Source: Aricia agestis (lineage: Eukaryota > Arthropoda > Insecta > Lepidoptera > Lycaenidae). From it: a stretch of 64,000 nucleotides of DNA. The position numbers were made by a program, and so were the translations under genes. The notes under the pieces are model-generated. The model had not been told where the DNA came from. It made no database searches and worked only from the letters and a program-made list of their open reading frames with translations. Positions 47,913 to 59,145 of this stretch are shown here, one piece after another. The DNA is taken from positions 6,175,501 through 6,239,500 of the forward strand of contig NC_056410.1 in NCBI RefSeq assembly GCF_905147365.1, read 5' to 3'. Position 1 is the first letter of the stretch; each line of letters starts with the position of its first letter.

Positions 47913-48718
47913 TGCTATCAGTAATAATATTATACACTGTCGTAAAACCACTACCTACAAGATAGGTACATTATAATATATAACTATAAATCCTAATATA
48001 ATCTTGTACAAAAATTAAAGCACAAACTCTTTCCATTATTTTTAATCTCGTTGAAAAACTCATTTGAACGTAGGTAATAGAGCTAGGTACCTAATTACTG
48101 AGCACTAAAACGTCCTAGTCTCCCCAAAGCCCTAGGTAATGAGGCTTGGGGGGTGGGCGGCGCCCGTCGGGGGAGCCACTCTAATTATGAAAGAAGAGCC
48201 ATGCCGTTGCGAGGTAGAAAAATAACGTAACATTATTCTATTATTACGTTATTTTCGTTCTTTGTTAGATATTGGCTTGGAATATCTTAGATAATTAAAA
48301 GTCTTATGCAGACTTATTGTAGGGATATCTAATAAAGTAGTGGGTACAAAGGATATCTCACTAATTAGTAATTTTGTTCTCAAGTTACGATATCAATACA
48401 GTCATTAATAATTTTATACCAGTTTAACGTTAAGCTACTATGTTGATTCTTACATTCGATGTAAAATTATAATTATTACATTTTATATAGCTTACGTTAC
48501 TGAAAATAAATTATGTTGTTTTAATAAATGTTGGTAAATAATATTTTGCCATATTAAACACTCACCCTTATTAACCTATTGCCATACATGCGTAAATTCC
48601 AGTTACCTTCGTGACCTCAGGGGCGCGGCACCTTTTCAAAATTTAGAGCACCTCAAGAAACATCAATTACTTCAACACATGCGCACTCACACCCAAACAC
48701 TCGCACATTATGTACCGG
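47913..48718. other. anonymous DNA
   Basis: AT-rich apart from a GC patch at about 48140-48180; no feature recognised. Confidence 0.35.
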
Positions 48719-48720
48719 GC

Positions 48721-48940
48721 CACCTGCCGTGGACCAGGTAAATGGATGACTGAGGCTTTACCTGCGAGTACCTGGGCACACCTTTCAGCCAATCCGCGCG
48801 CAGCACACCTGCGCAGCTCGATAAAACTGGGCGTGGTTAGGAGGCGTCGAGCACCTGTGCGCACCTGTGCGGCGTAAAGCAGGTTGGTTGGTGGATTCCC
48901 GGCCGATATAAACCAATCACACCTGTTCCCAGGTGTATAT
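48721..48940. promoter_or_regulatory. candidate regulatory island: six CACCTG E-boxes
   Basis: CACCTG (or its complement CAGGTG) occurs at 48721, 48806, 48852, 48862, 48920 and 48930 within about 215 bp, in a GC-richer island surrounded by AT-rich DNA. TATAAA lies at 48907-48912 and GTATATAGG at about 48935. CACCTG is the core recognised by Snail/Escargot-type zinc fingers and some bHLH dimers. No gene start is visible downstream on either strand, so promoter or enhancer activity is inference. Confidence 0.35.
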
Positions 48941-49373
48941 AGGTCACGCGCTATGTGCGTTGAACATCTGGAAAATTATATAAATAAGTAATTTTCTCTT
49001 GCTATATTTTATGTGTTTTTTATGCTTTAGAACCTCAGGTGGATAATGACATTCGATTTACGAAGTAGTAATTCGTAATGTCGTGTATAAACAATCGTTT
49101 GGAATGCATTAAAGGTCTATAAAATGATGTGGGCACGAGCACCACAATCAGGCTCGTATTATTTTCTTTTGAATAAGTAAAATAGAGGTATTTACTTCTA
49201 ATAAGCACAAACGATTTCATATAAAAGGCATCTCAATGATTTAGCAAAATATAAAGTAAATAGAGCCATAAACTTTCAGCGTAGATTAAACCCATAATGA
49301 AATTTCTAGTTTAATATTTAGTTTACGAGAAATATCTACCTTGAGCTATCACCTAAGGTCGAGGGAGGCTGTG

Positions 49374-49432
49374 ATTACGGGGGGGCGGGTGGCGCCTGGA
49401 ACTCCGGGGTGGGGGGAGGGAAAGAAAAAATG
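49374..49432. other. G-rich tract
   Basis: Contains runs of seven or more G and several GGGG groups (GGGGGGGCGGGTGG, GGGGTGGGGGGAGGG), enough for a possible G-quadruplex on the plus strand. No gene context. Confidence 0.45.
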
Positions 49433-49725
49433 GCCGCTCTGAGGTACTTTATAAATCTCCAAGTTTTTATAACGAAACATATTAAAATATCCGAGAAAAG
49501 TGGCCAAGATGGCGATAAAATATGTTCGGTTGGAAAACTTATTCTTTGTTTAGATGTACCTATCTAGCTAGATCTGCTAGTAGATAATGAGATCTGGTTC
49601 AACAAGGTTCTGTAAGTTTTTTGAGGCTTGATGGACGAATTCGCATGGTTTCTACACTGATTTCTCGATCAGATTACGTTTAAATAATGTACGTTGAAAG
49701 CTACTTCGCTTATTCGTCTTTAAAT
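49433..49725. other. anonymous DNA
   Basis: No feature recognised. Confidence 0.3.
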
Positions 49726-49950
49726 ACCAGTGGGCACAAGTACTTGTGTCCACTGGTACTATACTCCACTCGGGCTAACTTGTCGCTAGCGGTCATTGAC
49801 TCCCTGTCAAAAACTTGTCATTTTCCATATAAACCGCGATTGACAATGAAGTGTCAGACATTGTTTATCGTGGTTTTATATGGAAAATGACAAGTTTTTG
49901 ACAGGGAGTCAATGACCGCTAGCGACAAGTTAGCCCGAGTGGAGTATAGT
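49726..49950. repeat. 32-bp palindrome abutting a 193-bp hairpin
   Basis: ACCAGTGGGCACAAGT and its near-exact mirror occupy 49726-49757. Immediately next, arms of about 90 bp (49758-49849 and about 49859-49950) are almost exact reverse complements, beginning ACTATACTCCACTCGGGC. The loop is very short. A foldback transposon is most likely; the near-identical arms suggest recent origin or gene conversion. Confidence 0.85.
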
Positions 49951-50288
49951 AGCTATACTTATAGGTACCTACTAATAATTATAATAAAATATAATATGAC
50001 TTGCAACTTGTAGTATTTAAAACCTACTTTATTATTATATTTTGTTATATTAATAATACAGTAGAAGTTAATGCCAGAAGCGTACGCCGTACAGCCAGGC
50101 CGAAGTTTTTGCATCAGCTTCCTCGCTCGTTATAAGTTTCTCAGTCCTCCTTTTGCTTACCTTTAAACTTTCCAGGTTTTAGATATTTTAGAAAAGAAAT
50201 ATATTTACTGCTTTTAATGAAATTTGTAGAGCTAGTTACTACATTTGATTAGTCATATTGTGATTGAGCGATGAGGCCTAATATCTTA
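49951..50288. other. anonymous AT-rich DNA
   Basis: No feature recognised. Confidence 0.3.
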
Positions 50289-50485
50289 TCTTATATCTTT
50301 AAACGAGCAATTCTTGTATATATAATATAATTAGAATCTCGGAATCGGTTCCAAGGATTTTCTTGAAATTTAGTATATAGGGGGTTTCGGGGGCGATAAA
50401 TCGATCTAGCTAGGAATCATTTTTAGAAAATGTAATTTTATTCGTGTTTTATCGAATACCGAGCAAAGCTCGGTTAAATAGCTAG
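50289..50485 (+). mobile_element. Helitron-C copy 2, complete (197 bp)
   Basis: A|TCTTATATCTTTAAACGAGC at the 5' end; CCGAGC-AAA-GCTCGG hairpin and CTAG|T at the 3' end. Matches 22325-22522 closely. Confidence 0.9.
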
Positions 50486-51157
50486 TCATGATTAACACTG
50501 GACTAATGCACTTAGGTATTGTTAGCCTAAAAAAGACGGAAGTCTCTCTCAAGAAAATATATTTAATATAAACTAATCGAGACACAAAAATTCATATACT
50601 TAGGTACCTACTAAAAATTACTATCGCCTTTCATCGTTTTTATTATAGAAAGAAACATTAGTACAAAATTAATAAAAATCCTATTTATAATCATTATTGC
50701 ACCTGTTTCAGGTTTTTCCAATTTATCTGCGTTGAAATAAAATATTATCACCGGGATCAAAGGTTACAAATCATTGCATCATATTTACCAATGGCAGTAG
50801 GCAACACCTTTAGAAAAATATTCTTGCACTAACATTCTCAAGGTCAACGTTTCAGCTTCTTTTTCAGTGACTTTTTTTCGTTTTCCACCATCAACAAGTT
50901 CTGGTAACAGATGTAGCCGGAAAAGTTTATAAAGCCCACAAATTGTATGCCGGTGCCGCACCTAAGTTTTTTTCGCCATTTTTTCGGACGGTGCGCGTGA
51001 ATTTAAAACAGTTTCCACAAACTCCGTCTTTTTTCGTTCGTAGGTCAATACGGTCTTGTTACAATTGAGGACACGAACAACCTTATTTGATTGTGATTTT
51101 ATAGTTGTAGAATGTAGAGTTTTATACATATTATAAGTTTCGTTTTACCCCATTTGA
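50486..51157. other. anonymous DNA
   Basis: No feature recognised. Confidence 0.35.
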
Positions 51158-51429
51158 CGACCACTGTGGCTCAATCGGTTGAGTGTGTGGCAACTCAAGC
51201 CGGGGGTCGCGGGTTTGAATCCCGCTGACGGAACAAAAAGTTTTCAATGTTCCCGGGTCTGGATGTGTATTAAATATGTGTATGAATAAAAATCTTAAAT
51301 ATATGTAATAGTATAAAAGTATTAAATATATTTCCGTTGTCTGGTACCCGTAACACAAGTCCTTCAGGTACTAAGCACGGGGCCAGACTGACGTGGTGTG
51401 AAGCGTCCATACATATTATTATTATTATC
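51158..51429 (+). mobile_element. tRNA-derived SINE with (ATT)n tail
   Basis: Box-A-like TGGCTCAATCGGTTGAG and box-B GGGTTTGAATCCCGC form the tRNA head. The body has TTGTCTGGTACCCGTAACAC and GGGGCCAGACTGACGTGG, and the element ends in an ATTATTATTATT tail. I recognise this body from lepidopteran SINEs. Frames at 51131-51458 are its products and not genes. Confidence 0.85.
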
Positions 51430-52075
51430 ACCCCATGGGATAGCATGTTTCTCTCCACAATAAAATGTTACATTGATTTCATTGATTTTTTGTCAGTTTT
51501 TTGGTATATTCTGATGACTTGTTACAAAGAGTTGACTCCAATGTAGAGCTCTAAAAAATTGTTAGCAAGTACTAGATAAACAACCTTTTGCTATGCTTCT
51601 CTGGCCTTAAAAATGCTTTTAAATCTAGAACGTTCTCTTAGGTAGTGGCTGTGATTTATCAGGTTACTGTGTAATTTTCCGGTCCTGCCCGCGCATATTA
51701 CGGGCTGTCCGCGGGGAGTACTGGATATATGAGACTGGCGCTTGCTGTACCACATGATATAGGTGTACCATGTAGGTTAATAGAAAATGTAGAGATAATG
51801 TTATATACAAAAATTGCTTACTTGTATAGGACACGGTGCAACGAAGGAAAAGGACATGTTGAAGCAGCTTATTGGGACAGAATGTAGAGTATCCAAATTA
51901 GGAGTAGACCTTATGTATGTCTGCTTCTCTAGTCTTTCCCTGGGATTTACTTTACATCAGTGCAGGGTTTTCTCAAAATCGGCCCAGAAGTTATTAGGAG
52001 CTTATTAAATTCAAGCACATAAATATTATATTTCCTCTGTATTGTAATAACGATTACGGCATCCATTACTACTTG
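51430..52075. other. anonymous DNA
   Basis: Nothing supported. Confidence 0.35.
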
Positions 52076-52188
52076 ATAAGGGGCTTAGTGCCGGATAGGC
52101 TATCCGCAATCCATATGCTCTATCTGTCCTGTAAGTTATCCGGCACTTAGATATCAGGAAGTGGTGAAATAGGCACTAACTCTATTGC
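52076..52188. mobile_element. MITE family H, copy 2 (left end worn)
   Basis: TCAGGAAGTGGTGAAATAGGC at the right matches the family end; CTTAGTGCCGGATAGGCTAT and its mirror ATCCGGCACTTAG are present inside. Confidence 0.7.
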
Positions 52189-54285
52189 TCTTTGTATTTG
52201 ATAATGCATGATATTTTACCTACTTTGTGATAGTGGGCCTTAGACAACCAAGGCCTTATCCGTGACCTCTGGCAGGACCGCCCAGGACACTTTGATGCTG
52301 TGTAAGTCGGCGTGACGAACGGCGATGGGTAATTTATCCCGCGGTAACTGAGTGTGTCGCCTCCGAGGTAGTTGTATGAATTTGTAATGCCACTAAGTGA
52401 TGCTTTGAGTAAACGTTTTTCGTGTTTACGTTAATGGCGAGGGAAAAGGAATTTTTAGTATACTGTCACAGATTCCAATTAGTTGTTGAGTATAATAATT
52501 ATTGTCTCGTGTAAGTAATGGTCAAGTTTTGTAAATTTTGTGGTAATAAGGAGAGTTTGAAGAGAAGGTAGCATTCAGTAGGTATTTTACATTTATGTAA
52601 GTGACATGAAACGATAAAGAAATTGTTTATTACATAATGGTAATTTAAATATTTTTGATAATTACTAAACTTCTTGTGCTAGGTATCTATGGTATTAAAA
52701 AAATGTTTTACGAACACGTAAAGCTTAGTAATAAAATATTCATCAGTCAACACCGACCTACAATGAAAGCTTTAAATGACTATCACCAATTTCCAGTGTT
52801 GCACAACAACACCAAGGAATGTTTTTTAAAGTTATACACTGTGTGCAACAATCATTCTTCACCTACCTACAACAATAACGTTTAAAATGAATGTAACACC
52901 TATCATTACCAATTTTCAGTATTTGCACAGCATATTTTCAGCATTGAAATGTAAATCAAAAGTTCAATATCGTGACATAAATTTCACGTAAGCACCTATT
53001 CAATAACCGAAGCTCATTTTACAGCTCTAACAATGTAACATTCATTTTATTTTCGGTATAAGATTGCAGAGTGCAATAAAATAGTTTGAAAATAATATGA
53101 CCGGGACGGCGCGAGATTGGAAAACTTCGGTATTCGTTTATGACTTAAGTTTTAGCGATTTGTTGCCGATGTCATAGGTAATATGGCGGCGGTTGTATGG
53201 GGAATCGAATCGTAATTAGTGTTTGGCAAATAACTAGACTCCTAAACTTCATCGGCTGCCTGTAAAATCTAGATTTAGCTTTTTGTAGTAAATCGGTGTG
53301 AATTGACGGTATGTATTTCAATGTGTCATCATATTGTGTCATTGACATTGCAAATGCGTAAAAAACATAAAGTTAATATACCTAGCGAAGTAGAGCAACA
53401 ATCTCGAGCTGTCAAACGAAACCGAAATTGGCTTACATCTGTGTGTAAAATATGTGCACGAATATATTTACACAAGCATGATTGAACATGAATTCTATGA
53501 GATTAAATTGTCAACGTGCCGATAATTGCCGACTGGACGTCAAAAAAAGAGTTCTGCTGTCATGTATCACACGTCTGTTTTTACCACGCAGTGTTATCTA
53601 CTGATAGTGACATCTCGCTTACTGAGACCTTTGTTTCTCTATTCCACTAGGTATAATAACTTTATGGTAAAAAAACTAATTTCACAATGGATGATTATTA
53701 TTATTATTACCGTAGGCACATTGCACATTGCACACTGATGTGACTAGCATAATATTCTGCAATGCAAGAGTAATACATCTTTCTTGCTCTTATTTGCCAA
53801 TCCAACACGTGTATCCTCTGTCTCGTCAAGCAATCAAGTACCTCACTTATTAGTGATTGTTGCCTGCTCCAGCGTATTGGTGCCAACAACATTTTTCTGT
53901 CGTAACACGCGTATTTTCTTCGAGTGGAGGCAATCGCCAAACTTAAGGATTTCATTGACAAGACATCCCAACGTAATTTATTAAGGTGTGAAGCCTTGTC
54001 AATGAAAACCTTGAGAAAAAAACACAAGCATGGCCAACTTCCATCTCAACGGATGTATTGCAGTACTAATTAGGTACATTTTTACGTACAATGTTGGAGG
54101 GTTGACCGGCCGTTTGTTTGAATGGAAACCCTCACCTTAAAGAAGTCTTGTCACTATACAAACATAATAAAATCGGTATCAGAGAAATGACGGTGGCCGT
54201 AATAAGTTGGTGTGAGGCGGGATGGCAAGCACGTGTGCCCGCACAAAAAACCCGCCTTAATAAAACGGTGCCGCGGGGGTCGCCT
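52189..54285. other. anonymous DNA
   Basis: No gene or repeat was recognised. Small ATG and non-ATG frames on both strands (for example 53707-54027) show no domains. Confidence 0.4.
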
Positions 54286-54727
54286 AGGGCTGCGACGATA
54301 TCGATACCTCGTTACAGGATTTACGCTGGATTGCTATTTTGATGTGAGTCCAATATTACTGAGTTAGCTCGTCGATGGCTGTTGACGCGTAGGTGTACCC
54401 CTAGTCCTGACGAAACAACCTAAATCCGCCACCTGCAAATGAATAACTTATGAAAGTTCGCGATTAAGACACCTTATAACTTAGGAAAACCTATAGTATT
54501 GAGGAAATTGATTCATAATCAGTTGACGGACCTACGTCGTTTGGTCGGTTTATGTCAATTCAATTTTAATTGTGATCTGTCGGCTGGGTTTGACGTAACG
54601 CGACCAAACTATGTAGGCCCCCGTCTGACTAGGAATCAACTTCTCCAACACTTAGTACAAATATTTAACGCATAATTAACAATATTAATGTAATATCGAT
54701 ATCGATATCGATGTTAGTCCCAGCCCT
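54286..54727. mobile_element. hAT-like non-autonomous element hosting MITE G
   Basis: AGGGCTGCGACGATATCGAT at the left is mirrored by (ATCGAT)n followed by GTTAGTCCCAGCCCT at the right. Ends of AGGGCTGG type with ATCGATA inside resemble insect hAT MITEs. I could not establish an 8-bp duplication, so the superfamily is tentative. Family G copy 2 (54501-54645) sits inside. Confidence 0.55.
54501..54645. mobile_element. MITE family G, copy 2
   Basis: GAGGAAATTGATTC and GAATCAACTTCTCC are the inverted ends; inner GACGGACCTACGTCGTTTGG is mirrored. Matches 4631-4780. Confidence 0.7.
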
Positions 54728-54963
54728 GGTGTGGGACGGGTTTAATTACACGGCGCGGGCGACAGGTTGTCGCGTGACGTCATCGCTGCATATGCCGTGT
54801 GCTCCCACACTCCCGCACTCCCGCACTCATTGTAACAGCTTCTCAACGTTATATTAAACACGTGAGTACATAATGAGTATAGTTTTTTAATTATCGTATT
54901 CTAAGTTCTGACTCTATTACCCGGTCTAAGACAAGCCGTCAAGGCCTCCGCATAAAGGGGTCA

Positions 54964-55199
54964 GGGTGTAACAAAACTAAGTGATAATACTTTAGAGTGT
55001 GTATGTGTCCCTCATAATATCGAGTTCACTGTGAAAGTGGCAGCGCTGAAAGAGCATATTTTTTATGATGTGTATGCGCCCGCGCGTCATGTATTTTGCC
55101 ATACAAAGGTGAAAAAAAAAACTCTTTCTGAGCTTCTACTTTCACAGCGAACACTGTATACCCCTATACCCATACACACCCTAAAGTATTATCACTTAA
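54964..55199. mobile_element. MITE family L, copy 2
   Basis: GGGTGTAACAAAACTAAGTG at the left and AAAGTATTATCACTTA at the right; inner GTTCACTGTGAAAGTGGCAG is mirrored by CTACTTTCACAGCGAAC. Confidence 0.75.
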
Positions 55200-55200
55200 G

Positions 55201-55385
55201 AATAAGAAACATTTATTTTGCACATCATATGACAGAATATTTACAAACAGACAAAAGAACAAGTACACAATACAATTAATTCAACATTATATTGCGTGAT
55301 GCCAAAAATGTATCCCAGCTCAGCATTAGCAGCGAGTCTGCTGCACTGATATTCTGCTGGGACCAAAGATAGTTTTGTTTCACCC
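55201..55385 (-). mobile_element. probable LINE 3' UTR fragment
   Basis: On the minus strand it reads GGTCCCAGCAGAATATCAGT, CTGAGCTGGGATACATTTTT and ends AATAAATGTTTCTTATTCTT. The layout (structured UTR followed by AATAAA) is like a LINE tail; assignment is from general resemblance only. Confidence 0.45.
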
Positions 55386-55629
55386 TGTGAGGCCAAACGA
55401 ATCCGGTCGAAAAAGGTCGATCCGACTTGTTCTGTGCATTCTTGGGGACTTGGGCAAGTCTTGTCAGGTGCGATGACGGCGATCTACCACTCGGATTCGT
55501 ATTCCCTGTTTACATGTCACCATAATTGTCTAAGCCAGTCTCTTTTTTGCTTATATCAATGTACATTGTACGGACTTTACACACCTATTTCAACAGATCT
55601 TGCTTATGGAGTACCTACACTCGTAAGTG

Positions 55630-55845
55630 CAAAAAAGTTGATAAAAAATACGTGTGGCACTCGGGGACTGCCGCTGTACTGCTATTTTTAGCATAGCTTT
55701 TTTTATCAACTAGTGCAATTATAATTCTCATACGTCTAGTCTAAGTAATAGACGATGCACGGGCCACGACAAGTTAGGTTTTTTAATTTTTTCGTTACGG
55801 AATTTCTCGATTCGGTCGCCGCGCTCAAGGCCCGCGATAAAAGGT
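55630..55845 (+). repeat. dispersed repeat K, copy 2
   Basis: GGCACTCGGGGACTGCCG, TGCAATTATAATTCTCATAC, CGTTACGGAATTTCTCG and GGTCGCCGCGCTCAA follow the order of 43340-43595. AAAGTTGATAAAAAA and TTTTTTTATCAACT form an inner inverted pair. Confidence 0.6.
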
Positions 55846-55897
55846 TGGCAATAGCTTAAAAATCTTACAGCACCCTATTTTTAGTATTTAATTTACT

Positions 55898-56046
55898 AAG
55901 GGCCTGTTTCACCACTTCCTGATAAGTGCCGAATAGGCTATTCACCACTTAACTTGACAGATGAAGTATGAAGATTGGAATCTGTCAAAAAAGTTGTGAA
56001 TAGCCTATCCGGCACTTTATCAGAAAGTGGTGAAACAGGCCCTTAA
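55898..56046. mobile_element. MITE family H, copy 3 (best preserved)
   Basis: AAGGGCCTGTTTCACCACTT at the left is mirrored by AAGTGGTGAAACAGGCCCTT at the right; the arms continue to pair through GCCGAATAGGCTATTCAC. Confidence 0.85.
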
Positions 56047-56779
56047 ATTAATATGTACATTGTTTTAATTCCAACCGATTAATTAATAATTCAGGAATCA
56101 ACTTTGTAGAGAGCATTAAGAATGCAAAGAGTATTTTATATGGGTGAGGTAATTAAACGGCGATGGCTCTCAAACTCAACTATTTCAAACATTGTAAGGT
56201 TTCCGTCAATCAAGAGAATGGATGTGTAGAGTCAGAACGTTTTATAATTTATTTAAAAGGTCAATTTACTAGACCGACGGGTGCAAAGTAAAAAGAGTCA
56301 TCTACAAAACAGCAACTTTTCAGGAGAGCGCATAATAGGAAAAAATGCTCCCATTTTGTCAATTTCCGATAAAATTTATTGAAATTTTCATCATTGTTTC
56401 ATTATTTATTAATGAATCCACATGTATATTTAATTTCTTCTAATTATGTTTAATTTACGAGATATTGTAGTTGTCTGCATCTACATTGCGCTTGAAAATA
56501 TGACAACTGAGTTAACTACCACTTGGTCGTTTCTACGTGGGAATTAAAAATTATATTTATTAAAGTATTTTTACCGATTACTAGTACGATTATCAGTAAC
56601 TACGTAAAGTGTAACACTTTATATTATTATTAAAAGTAAGTTATATTATTAAAATATGTAGTTAAACGTTTTACATCTTAAACACACCAAGTTCAGAACA
56701 TAATTGCGTAGATATCTTTTTCTACGTTGTCGATTCGGTGCAAGGTACACGATTTAGAAGGAAGTTAAAATATGAAATA

Positions 56780-57026
56780 CTAGCTTTTGCTCGCGGCTTC
56801 GCTCGCGTGGAATTTGAAAATCGCGTAAATTGCAAATATTCCCGTAAGCTCCCTTAGAAACATGATGTTTTTCCAAGACCAAAAGTAGCCTATGTTACTT
56901 TTCATCCTTTCAATTAAGTTTATGCCAAAAAACAATACGATTTGTTTCTTCGTTAGAGCGTGAAGGAAGGACAAACAAACAAATAAATAAATAAACATAC
57001 TTTCCCATTTATAATATTAGTATGGA
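56780..57026 (-). mobile_element. small Helitron, complete (247 bp)
   Basis: On the minus strand it begins TCCATACTAATATTATAAAT and ends GCGAGCGAAGCCGCGAGC...CTAG, with A|T flanks. A run of AAATAAATAAATA is internal. The 5' end resembles Helitron-B and Helitron-E families. Confidence 0.85.
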
Positions 57027-57349
57027 TATACTTAGGAATCATTCATTTACTTTCGTAAAAATCGTATTTTCTGACAACAAAAATGAAATTCTGTGTCAAT
57101 ACTTTAATTATTTTAAACTAATTTAAAAATTATTCAGTATCATTATCAGTACAGGAACTATGTTGTAAATTATTATAATTTAGGCAGAGGCTTATTAAGT
57201 CTTTGTACTTGGCACTTGTAAGCATGATGGGTTCATTATAACATCATAAGCATCGCCGGACGTTTTACACCATCGGAGGGGTGCATACGATTCTTCAGAA
57301 CACAAAATGAAATTTTATTTCAACGATTTCTCAATTGCTTCTCGTGATC

Positions 57350-57475
57350 ACAGAGATCCCAAAACCGGTCAAAGATAAGTTAATAAAAAAATTTCGCGAG
57401 AACTTGCAAATGCCGGGATATGATGTTACGCAGGTTGCAATTTACCATTTCTGGACTGATGTAATTGTTTACCTA
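57350..57475 (+). pseudogene. exon-like segment, unrecognised
   Basis: Following a possible acceptor (TTCTCGTGATCACAG) a 42-codon frame is rich in charged residues and includes PKPVKDKLIKKFRENL and MPGYDVTQVAIYHFW, then loses coding character after a possible donor GAT|GTAATT. No ATG precedes it in frame. I do not recognise a family; chance is possible. Confidence 0.2.
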
Positions 57476-57591
57476 AATTTTGTCGTAATTTACGTCTCGT
57501 ATCAATACACGTGTCTTTATTTCTCAATCGCCTTTTCTTTAGATCAATATGTAGGTAACTGACGTCTTTTTCTGCCGTTTAACGAGGAAGG

Positions 57592-57719
57592 CGTAGAACA
57601 TTCACTTGATGCCTCCACTGCCGAAGAAGCATCAATGGTGTTGTCTATAGAAGATTTAAAGTTTGAGAGGGACAATATACTCGATGGCCTGTTTGAGTTA
57701 ATAAACTCAAGCAGGTCAT
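57592..57719. pseudogene. exon-like segment open on both strands
   Basis: On the plus strand a frame ending in TAG reads STAEEASMVLSIEDLKFERD and continues LDGLFELINSSRS. On the minus strand the same DNA is also open and ends in NGRKRRQLPTY. GC content is higher than in neighbouring DNA. Which strand, if either, was coding cannot be decided by eye. Confidence 0.2.
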
Positions 57720-57945
57720 AGATTATATGAGATCAAAGTATCTGTTTAATAAAAAAGAATATATAATATTTTGATCTAATACTGATAATGGACGCGGCGG
57801 ACTTGAAGTGATGAACTGTATTCTGAGGGTGTTGGCGTATTTGTTAATTTGCTGAGATCGACAAATTTTCAAAATCATTTTATATTTCAGACTGAGAGTG
57901 AACTGGTGTGACTGGCCTAGAGTATTCGGATCATGGGGACTTATC

Positions 57946-58106
57946 TTACAAAGTTAACTTATATTCATTTGTCTTCATCGGTGACACATCAAGGTTTTCT
58001 ATAAGATGTTCAATAATTTCATCGGGCAACACAGTATTTTGCTCGATAAATCTATCACTTATGTTCTGGAAACTTTCAACTTCTTTAAAAAGTCGTTTTG
58101 GACTTT
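57946..58106 (-). pseudogene. exon-like segment after strong splice-acceptor-like site
   Basis: On the minus strand a long T-rich tract and TTCATGTTCAG precede a 53-codon frame that starts SPKRLFKEVESFQ, contains LPDEIIEHLIENLD and ends EYKLTL-TAA. There is no ATG; a TTG-started reading that looks like a signal peptide is probably the translated polypyrimidine tract. The composition is protein-like. It may be the remnant of a transposase or of a host gene; no family recognised. Confidence 0.3.
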
Positions 58107-58848
58107 CTGAACATGAAAAAACAGTAAAAAATAACAGTAACAAATTAGAAGTCAATTAATATTTAGCTAACAATAAGAATTAACATAAATAGGTACTCAT
58201 AAACATAATAAACAATACTAATTTGCAAAAGTAAATTGAGACATCTAAATCACAATCGCAACGTAGAAAAAGCTATATGGCAGATAGCCGCTTATGCCGC
58301 ATAACATGACCCCCGCGCGTCCCGCGTATAGACGACCAGCGGTAGTTATCCGCATCTACATCGTGCAATTTCACAAAACAAGAGTAGATGTCTTCTTTTA
58401 CGTGACAAAAGTACCAAAAATAAGGTGATATTTGAATTTTTGTTTTTGGTATGTTGTAGAACATGATATTTTAAGCTAGTTTCTACAAAAAAACGAAAAA
58501 CTCAAAATTGCAGATGACTTTTTTTACTTTGCACCCGTCGAGACAAGTACAATATATTTTCTTTCTATAATTTGTAATTATTTGTGCTTAATAATTATAT
58601 TAAAATCTCGTGTAACGGAGTTATTTTCCTGAGGAAAGGGCTGGACCGGTTATGTTAAAATTTTGAGTGCTTCTTGGGTTTAAAATAAGAAAACATCTGT
58701 TTTTTCATACCCCAAATAACATTATAGCGAGCCAAACAGAGCACATAAGTCTAAACTTTATGTCACACAAATCACTATCCTCCTTTGTCTAAAATCGCCC
58801 AATTGCGAGTCAGACTCTTACACAAAGCATTCCATGCCATTAATTATT

Positions 58849-59003
<155 letters not shown>

Positions 59004-59008
59004 AATAA

Positions 59009-59143
59009 GAGTTCACTGTGAAAGTGGCAGCGCTGAAAGACCAAAAAAATTTTTCGTCTTTCAGAGCTGCTACTTTCACAGTGAACTCTCTACAAGGAAC
59101 ACGTACACACCCTAAAATATTATCACTTATTTTTGTTACACAC
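59009..59143. mobile_element. MITE family L, copy 3 (left end replaced by TA tract)
   Basis: GAGTTCACTGTGAAAGTGGC and GCTACTTTCACAGTGAACTC form a hairpin, followed by the right terminus ATTATCACTTATTTTTGTTAC. The left terminus is missing where the (TA)n tract stands. Confidence 0.75.
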
Positions 59144-59145
59144 TG

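Larger units (their letters stand above)
56276..58539. other. 2.3-kb interval bounded by inverted 30-mers
   Basis: GACGGGTGCAAAGTAAAAA (56276) is mirrored by TTTTTACTTTGCACCCGTC, ending at 58539, with only a couple of differences over about 30 bp. Inside lie exon-like frames on both strands and a small Helitron (56780-57026). It could be a decayed autonomous DNA transposon with its transposase remnants, or two independent copies of a short repeat in opposite orientation. Confidence 0.4.

Noticed and set aside
51158..51235. tRNA gene
   Set aside because: tRNA-like head only, followed by a SINE body and (ATT)n tail.
51131..51546. Overlapping ORFs on both strands
   Set aside because: All lie across the SINE and its tail.
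57946..58155. Apparent secreted protein with signal peptide on the minus strand
   Set aside because: The start codon is TTG directly after a stop, and the hydrophobic stretch is a T-rich tract ending in CAG, better read as a splice acceptor. Kept only as an exon-like segment from 58106.
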